NCBI RefSeq assembly: GCF_932526225.1 | Contig: NC_064046.1 | Coordinates: 3,162,001-3,226,000 of the forward strand | DNA: 64,000 bases | DNA from: Nematostella vectensis | Lineage: Eukaryota > Cnidaria > Anthozoa > Actiniaria > Edwardsiidae | Reading direction: 5' to 3' | Shown: piece after piece, positions 58,476-64,000 of the stretch | Layout of the letters: each line of letters begins with the position of its first letter | Position numbering within the stretch: position 1 is the stretch's first letter | Made by a program: the position numbers and the translations under genes | The notes under the pieces: model-generated | Seen by the model: only the letters and a program-made list of their open reading frames with translations | What the model was told of the DNA's origin: nothing | The model's database searches: none

Positions 58476-58937
58476 GTTATGATTTTGTTATTCCAAGATT
58501 TAATACAGTCACTTACGGGAAACATTCCCTAAGATATATGGGGGCTAAACTATGGAATAGCCTACCTAGGGCAGAAAGATCAATTGACAGTTTAAAAAGT
58601 TTTAAAGTGACTATGAGAAAAAAGGATTTCGAATTTATAGAAAATTGTAAGGGCTGTGCCCTATGTTCCGCATGATAATTTTTAAATCTAGTCATTTTTT
58701 TTTTTTTCTTCATAATTTCATACAGATTACAATCAATTTACATGTATTTATATATATATATATATAAATATTTATTTAGCTTTATCAGTAAGAATCTACA
58801 ATTTTAAATTTTTAATAATCAGTATAATTTTTATAATTTTATCTTTTTTTTGTGTCCCCCAATTAGTAGGGGTTTTATCCCCGGCTAGAGGTTGTTTATG
58901 ACACTTTAATAAAGTTTCTATCTATCTATCTATCTAT
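58476..58937 (+). mobile_element. 3' end of a LINE (CR1-like) with TCTA microsatellite tail
   Basis: Encodes only the extreme C-terminus seen in such LINEs: YGKHSLRYMGAKLWNSLPRA then ERSIDSLKSFKVTMRKKDFE, stop near 58675. A 3' UTR follows, ending in TATCTATCTATCTATC at 58917-58936. The short tail repeat and extreme 5' truncation are typical of CR1/L2 insertions. Confidence 0.8.
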
Positions 58938-59151
58938 GTTCGAGAAACCTCGTTTCCATGCTAGACGAAATAATTTTGAAATTCAAATATTTTGAAATAA
59001 ATCTACCAATTCAGGATAGCTATTATATTTGTTTGCGATACCTTGGTATATTCTACAAATTGGCACTGCTCACAATTTGGCCTTCAAAGTGGTAAGTAAA
59101 AAAATTGTTCGGCCTATGGACTACTTCTGGGTTTCCGAGGATGGACCGGAT

Positions 59152-59226
59152 CAACCTCGTCCCCAGGGTCTTCTGGGCTTAGACGCCATATTGAAAATTA
59201 CCCAGAAGACCCTGGGAACGAGGTTG
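59152..59226. mobile_element. 75-bp hairpin MITE with degenerate 9-bp flanking repeats
   Basis: CAACCTCGTCCCCAGGGTCT then TCTGGG, with the reverse complement CCCAGAAGACCCTGGGAACG then AGGTTG. The flanks GGACCGGAT (59143-59151) and GGGCCGGTT (59227-59235) agree at 7 of 9 positions. Confidence 0.75.
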
Positions 59227-59296
59227 GGGCCGGTTCCAATCTCCCCTCTTTGTGGAACACAGGATAACCAAAACCTTACCAGGTGATAGATCCAAA

Positions 59297-62200
59297 ATGG
59301 TAGCAGCGTCGTGTGTTTGCCTACCTCATTTATTGTTATTTTTAGGTAAGAAAGTGTTGTCCGGATAACTCTTGTTTGGCCAATTTCTCTCTCTAACAAA
59401 CGATTATTAATTTCAGGGTTGGTTTCTCCGGGAATCGGTTCTTACGTCGTTGAACTAGATGATAGGTGAGTGAAAGAAATCATTGAATGGATGAAAGAAA
59501 AGCAATACTTTGGCATAGACAAAGGGAAGCTTAAAGCACTAATGGTTTTATATATCCTTTTATTTAAAGCGTGAGGGTATTGAACCTCACGCTTGCCTCA
59601 CACACTAAAGGTTTATGAAATGTCACGAACGTTCACAAGAAGAATACACGTAATGATCTCTGCAAATTAAACGCTGTACTTTTTAAGTATTGCTCTCTTG
59701 CTAATAAATTGCGCATACTATATAATTCAAGCGATTTTCTTTAAGTACAAGACTTAACAAAGGTGACTAAACTTATAAAAAAACACTAATTTAAACCTCC
59801 TTCATTTTCTGTTTTTTACATTCTAGGTTTGCTCACTTAAAAGAACAGGGTAGCTGGCTTGTAGAGGTACTTTCCACCCAGGACTGTGAGATGTTAAGTT
59901 CAGAGTTGTTGAGTGATGGAGACAAGCCTTCTCATTAGATTGTATTAATAGAGCAAAAAAATATATACATTTGATTGATACAAATTTTATGTTTTCTTAT
60001 GTTACTTATTTTGGGAATGCGTTGCTTCAGTACTTTTTTTTAATTTTAGGTGACATTTTTTTATTTGCAGTTAGTAAGAATATGTATTAAAAAAAGAAGA
60101 TATTACAGAGCATATTTGAGAAAGGCCGCCACCCCACTACTTAGCTTTACTTGGGATATACAGTAGTCATGCATCTGAAATTGTGATGTAATTTTTTCTG
60201 CACCAGTTCTATGCACCTTGGTGTGGTTACTGTAGAAAATTGGAGCCTGTATACGAAGAAGTGGCAAAAACCCTACATGGCTCTTCTATAAATGTTGCTA
60301 AACTTGATGCAACAGTATATTCAGGTACACCTTAAAATATCCCATCCCCTCTATGTTATCCCAATAAATGTCAGTTAAATAGACAAGACATGAAAAATGC
60401 TCTTTTTTAATTTGTTAGGAATAAACTGTTGAATATTTTACAGAGATATTCAGGTGTTTATGATATGAGTCCAAAGCTATTCAAAGCATGGCAAATGATC
60501 ATGTTATTTTACTAACTAAAATAAAATGAATTATTCAAAATATTTTAGAGACGGTGGATTAGAAATCCTGAATTAAGGTAGCTCCATAAACCCGCTGAAT
60601 TAAGCCAATATTTAAGAGAGCCAAGAGAAAGGAAAGTAAAACCACCTTTATATACCAAAATGATAGGAAAACAGGGAAATAGCAAAATTGAACCCACTAA
60701 CAAAAACCCTGGATATATACAGTACTTTATTTCCATAAGACTTCCAGTATACTTTTTCTATAAGGAACTTTCATTAAACAAAGATCTGAACTCCAGTTCC
60801 TACTTTCTACACCCTACAGATCTTATTCACCCCCACTTCTAGGTATTATTGATAATCAATGTTTCAATCTGGCAGGTATATCAAGAGAGTACGGCGTCAG
60901 AGGATTCCCTACTATAAAATTGTGAGTTAAAAACAGTGGAGTTAGCACTAACATCCATGTCCACTGGTTGATCCTGGCTCTTAGGAGAAGGGGTATTAAT
61001 GTGAAAAGGGGTGAATAAAAAAATGTACCAAAGTTGCTTGGAGAGCTACCCAATCCCTCCTCACCCTAACCCCCCCCCCCCCCCCCCTCCACCCGCAGAT
61101 CAGCCCTTGCTGTTCATTATCCTATCTACAATCCAATGGCAGATGAGTAAATTAAAGACGACAAATAGATAAATTAAAGAATGTACCAGAAATTATTTAA
61201 AATGGAGGGTGGATAACAACTCCAACCCATCCCCTCTCTTTGGATCCATCCATGCTTTTTATTATATCTACAGTATCATTGTTTGTGATACCAACATAAC
61301 TACAATTCTTTATAATGTCTGCTGCAAATAAATAATCAAAGAATGGGCCAGAAATTCATTAACATGGGGGGTGGTTTTAGGTATTCCTGTGGCAAAACTA
61401 GCCGAAGAGTATGAGAAGAAATTCGAATTGTGGCTGAAGTTTTTTAAGGAGGAATTTGTGAAGCTGGAGTCTTTTTTACGACATTGCTGTGGACTACAAG
61501 TCGAAGGAGACGAAGTCCGTTTCGTGCATGGGACAACTAATAACGCGACAGCGTGAAACAACAACATCAACAAATTCTATTGCGTCCTCAATTCTTGCCC
61601 TTTTACTGGTTTAGCACGAATAAGGAGAAAGGGGTTTCATACAGAGTGTTGAGGTTCGAAGCCAAGAGCACGGTTCTTGGAGGTGAGTTCCGAACAGATC
61701 CGTCGTTCACTACAGGGGGAAGTGAAAACCAAACTCGTGGGATTAGGGGTCAATGCATCGTGTGAAGCGCTGTTGGAAACCCTCGACCAATTCTACAGCG
61801 AAGCGCTGACGGCCACAGGCGACAAGCTTTTAGCGGAAGCCTATACTTTTAAGCAGAAAGATGGGGAAGAAGTAGCGTGTTTTGCCTCTCGCCTCGACAA
61901 CCACGTGAGGCTCGCTTACGTAAGGAATACAGAACTCTTGCCGGACAAAAGCGCCGTTGAGAGGCATTTGCATATGCTGTTCTGGGCAGGCTTGCATCCT
62001 GAGATCAAAGACAAAGCAAGACACCGTAAAGACGCGTGCAAAAGCTTTTCTGAGCTTATCACTGCAGCTTGATACGGAGAAAAAGAGCTCTCCTCGACCC
62101 AGGCCCCAAAACGCGTGGCCCGAACCACAGGAAGCCCAGGAAAGCACCAAGAAAGAAAAACCAGAATGGATAGCAGAAATCTGCGCAGCTTTCTTGAGAG

Positions 62201-63737
62201 AGGTTAGAGGGGTCCTGAAGGAAACCCTGGAGTGGGGGCCTGGGGCTGATAAGATTGCCCCGCTGGATTCTGATGTGGGACAAGCCCTTATCGCGAGAGG
62301 GCGGCGGGCTCAAGAGCCTTGTGGCGACCGCCCAACCTGCTACAACTGTGGAGAACGGGGCCACGTGGCCATTGGCTGCAGAAAACCCCCACAGTTCCGT
62401 AACCAGGGAAACAGACCGCCTCAGCAGTTCGGTAACCAGGGAAACGAACAAAGGCCTCTGCCATGGGGCAATCAGAGGTCTTAAACAATTCGGACCGTCC
62501 CCCACCTGTTAGAATTAGTGCCCGAGAATTACCAAGCGAGGCAATCGGCAAAGCAAATGAGTGTGTAGCCTTTGCAGATGGCAATGCTGGCTTGGCGCTG
62601 CTCGACACAGGCAGTCAGGTAACATTGGTTTCCGAATCATTCTACAAACGCTATTTGTTGCATCGTGCTGTGAGACCAATAAGTGACCTGATACGTGTTG
62701 TTGGCGCCGGTGGCCAGGATGTACCATTTATAGGCTACATATCAGTGGAATTTTATTTTCCAGTAGAAGAAATTGGGACTAATGAGACGTTTGAGACACT
62801 GTCACTAGTGGTACCTGATAATGAGTACAATTCGTGTGTACCTTTTGTGATCGGCACTAATTTGTAACTTAGAGGTAGGCGGAGCTGTCAGATGGCACAA
62901 GGAAAATTGTTCCCACAAAACGCAAGGATTTCGGCAACGTGGATGTGTGTTTATCGTTCTTTAAAACATTTCGCTAAAGTTTTCGGTGAGGAAACAGATG
63001 GTAGGATGACAATAAGGAGCGCGTCACAACATTCCATAAAAGTGGGGCCTCAAGAAACTGTGTGCATTTGGGGAGTTGCCCCGTCTATGCCAGGGTGTAA
63101 TGTGAAAGTCTTGATTAAGACAGGGGCTGGCAGGTCAAACTCAATGGGACTATCGGCTACTCCTAGCCTAATTAGCTTACCTGGGAAGGGATCCAAGTGT
63201 CGTGTGCCAGTAGAGTTGACAAACAACTCTACGCAGGCAATCACTATTCCCCGTAAAGCAGCTATTGCTAGTGCACAGGTGGTACAAGGAGTGGTGGAAT
63301 ACCACGTTCATAACCACGTCACCCCACCCCTTGGATCTGCTCTAGCTGTTTATTATGTCTATCCTTGTTTGTGATTCCAACACAAATATTATCCTAAAGG
63401 GTAAATAGATAATTCAAGGAATGTACCAGGAATTCTTTAAAATGGGAGGGGGGGTGGATAGTTACCCTTGGTACCAGAGGCTACAGCTTCACTCTGACAA
63501 CACAAGCCATGTCATAGTCAGTTGAGGGTGCATAATAAACAAGCGAAGCTCAAGACTCTGGTACTCAGGGAAGTGGATAGTCACCATATCCCCCTGTCCT
63601 TGCTGTTTATGTTTTATAATTCTTTGTTATACCAAACTAACTAAAATCCTTTATAGTATCAAGGGCAAGAAAGTTATAAATTATGAGGGAGACAGGACAG
63701 CACAAGATATTATACAGTTTGCCCAAAAGGCAAGTGG
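59297..63737 (+). CDS. TMX3: TMX3-like ER thioredoxin / protein disulfide isomerase, 5' six exons
   Basis: ER-membrane protein disulfide isomerase; only the signal peptide and most of the thioredoxin domain lie in the window. Exons: 59297-59345, 59417-59465, 59827-59866, 60207-60324, 60876-60921, 63657-63737, all GT-AG and in phase. The gene continues beyond the right edge (last exon ends in phase 2). Signal peptide MVAASCVCLPHLLLFLGLVS. Active site FYAPWCGYCRKLEPVYEEVA (CGYC at residues 52-55; vertebrate TMX3 has CGHC). The cis-proline region is YGVRGFPTIKF (Pro 97), then NYEGDRTAQDIIQFAQKASG. Intron 5 contains a gag-protease retroelement fragment and a tandem intronic repeat. Confidence 0.93.
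61090..61380. repeat. Intronic ~150-bp repeat units left of the retroelement
   Basis: Two degenerate units with CCTTGCTGTT.ATTAT, TCTA, GTTTGTGATACCAACA and AATGTACCAGAAATT..TTAA. Related units lie to the right of the retroelement at 63325-63460 and 63590-63660, suggesting that the retroelement landed within a tandem intronic repeat. Confidence 0.55.
61677..62072 (+). pseudogene. Retroelement gag, N-terminal frame
   Basis: 131-codon frame with capsid-like helices: LLETLDQFYSEALTATGDKL, EEVACFASRLDNHVRLAYVR and a hydrophobic-basic end. A TGA at 62070-62072 ends this frame, and the gag continues one frame over, probably because of an indel at about 62040-62070. Confidence 0.65.
62073..62484 (+). 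pseudogene. Retroelement nucleocapsid part of gag with CCHC knuckle
   Basis: Frame open (+1 relative to the preceding gag part) up to TAA at 62482-62484. It carries a canonical zinc knuckle, CYNCGERGHVAIGC, at about 62338-62379, followed by a Gln/Asn/Pro-rich tail made of a duplicated 33-bp segment. The tail overlaps the protease frame by 49 nt. Confidence 0.75.
62436..62867 (+). pseudogene. Retroelement aspartic protease
   Basis: Retropepsin with intact active site LALLDTGSQVTLVSESFY, the flap-like VVGAGGQDVPFIGYI and the C-terminal VPFVIGTNL. It is read -1 to the nucleocapsid frame. It ends at TAA at 62865-62867, but the same frame then continues without a stop to 63374 (see next entry), so the stop could be a later point mutation. 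Confidence 0.75.
62439..62480 (+). promoter_or_regulatory. -1 ribosomal frameshift signal between gag and protease
   Basis: Heptamer GGGAAAC at 62439-62445 in the correct phase of the nucleocapsid frame (G GGA AAC). A 7-nt spacer follows, then an 8-bp stem (62453-62460 with 62473-62480, one G-U pair) and a 12-nt loop. It lies inside the 49-nt overlap (62436-62484) with the protease frame, which is exactly -1 to nucleocapsid. Confidence 0.7.
62868..63325 (+). pseudogene. Retroelement pol region between protease and RT
   Basis: In the same frame as the protease after one stop. It contains the linker seen in Gypsy-type pol proteins: a VCIWGVAP-like motif, repeated LxxxGKGSKCRVPVELTNNS and ITIPRKAAIASAQ. 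It ends before any RT motif, where intron-like sequence resumes. Confidence 0.55.
63463..63572. mobile_element. 110-bp MITE with 9-bp target duplication (same family as 58099-58175)
   Basis: Left end TACCCTTGGTACCAGAGGCT; right end CTCTGGTACTCAGGGAA, its imperfect reverse complement. Flanked by GTGGATAGT at 63454-63462 and 63573-63581. Confidence 0.85.
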
Positions 63738-64000
63738 GTAAGTCCGATATGATCAAAATTGTTACAAATAATTTTAATATCCCTGCTCGTCTGAATTGTC
63801 TTTTAGGATAGACCCACAGTAAAGTCAATCAAACCAAACAATTTTTTATCAGCCTGAAGTCTGGTTGGCTTTTGTTATGCTATTTCCAACAGGGATTTAA
63901 AATTTTGTCTAGGTGCAAAACTATGAATTATCTGCAGTAAAAAAAAATACATCCAATGGAAAAAACGTTATTAACCTTTTTTTTTTAAATTCTGACATGC

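Larger units (their letters stand above)
61380..63325 (+). mobile_element. gag-protease LTR-retroelement fragment in TMX3 intron 5
   Basis: Contains gag, a zinc knuckle and a retropepsin in the same orientation as TMX3. No reverse transcriptase, integrase or LTRs were recognised, so it is a partial element. Its GC content is clearly higher than that of the surrounding intron. The boundaries are approximate, set where host-like intron repeats resume. Confidence 0.75.

Noticed and set aside
1..64000. tRNA, rRNA or other structural RNA genes
   Set aside because: No A/B box pair with cloverleaf arms or conserved rRNA core was recognised by eye. A covariance-model scan would be decisive and was not possible here.

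Overview
This is a eukaryotic, almost certainly animal, genomic window. Every recognisable gene except one or two is split by short GT-AG introns, and the proteins are standard metazoan housekeeping proteins. Intron-rich small genes, moderate AT richness and many miniature inverted-repeat elements fit a cnidarian, most likely an anthozoan such as a sea anemone or coral. The phylum is an inference. All gene models below were built by hand from splice sites and reading phase. The complete multi-exon models each sum to a whole number of codons, which is a strong internal check. || Layout. 1-3.7 kb: 5' part of an L-asparaginase/isoaspartyl peptidase gene (minus strand) running off the left edge. 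4.6-10.8 kb: complete inositol monophosphatase gene (8 exons, plus), head to head with the first; its introns hold a 1.6 kb minisatellite and an inverted-repeat transposon. 10.8-19 kb: gene-poor, with two MITEs (one with 10-bp target duplications), a perfect 37-bp hairpin and one orphan single-exon gene with CCAAT and TATA boxes. 19.08-26.12 kb: a complete but decayed Ty3/Gypsy LTR retrotransposon on the minus strand, with both LTRs and 5-bp target duplications, a nested TA-flanked element in its protease and an 11-unit, 107-bp amplification inside its reverse transcriptase. 28.9-29.6 kb: intronless glycogen-targeting subunit of protein phosphatase 1 (minus). 29.6-33.1 kb: duplicated repeat blocks and a MITE. 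33.9-39.1 kb: complete HERPUD-type ER gene (8 exons, plus) with an ER-stress-element-like promoter match. 40.8-42.5 kb: two-exon gene of unknown function. 43.7-47.6 kb: complete ENY2 gene (5 exons, minus) whose last intron is a minisatellite copying its own 3' splice site. 48.2-49.1 kb: truncated LINE. 50.7-53.2 kb: complete RAB5IF gene (4 exons, minus), head to head with the ribosomal protein eL13 gene at 54.1-57.9 kb (plus). 58-59.2 kb: hairpin MITEs and a LINE tail. 59.3 kb to the right edge: 5' half of TMX3 (plus), with a gag-protease retroelement fragment in an intron that carries a textbook -1 frameshift signal. || The genes are not a pathway cluster. Several serve the ER membrane or lumen (HERPUD, RAB5IF, TMX3), two serve inositol and glycogen metabolism, and two serve basic gene expression (ENY2, eL13). 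The strongest points for a second look are the splice-site-copying minisatellite in ENY2, the frameshift module at 62.4 kb, the RT-internal tandem amplification, the perfect hairpin at 14.9 kb, and a set of small elements with 9- to 10-bp target duplications.
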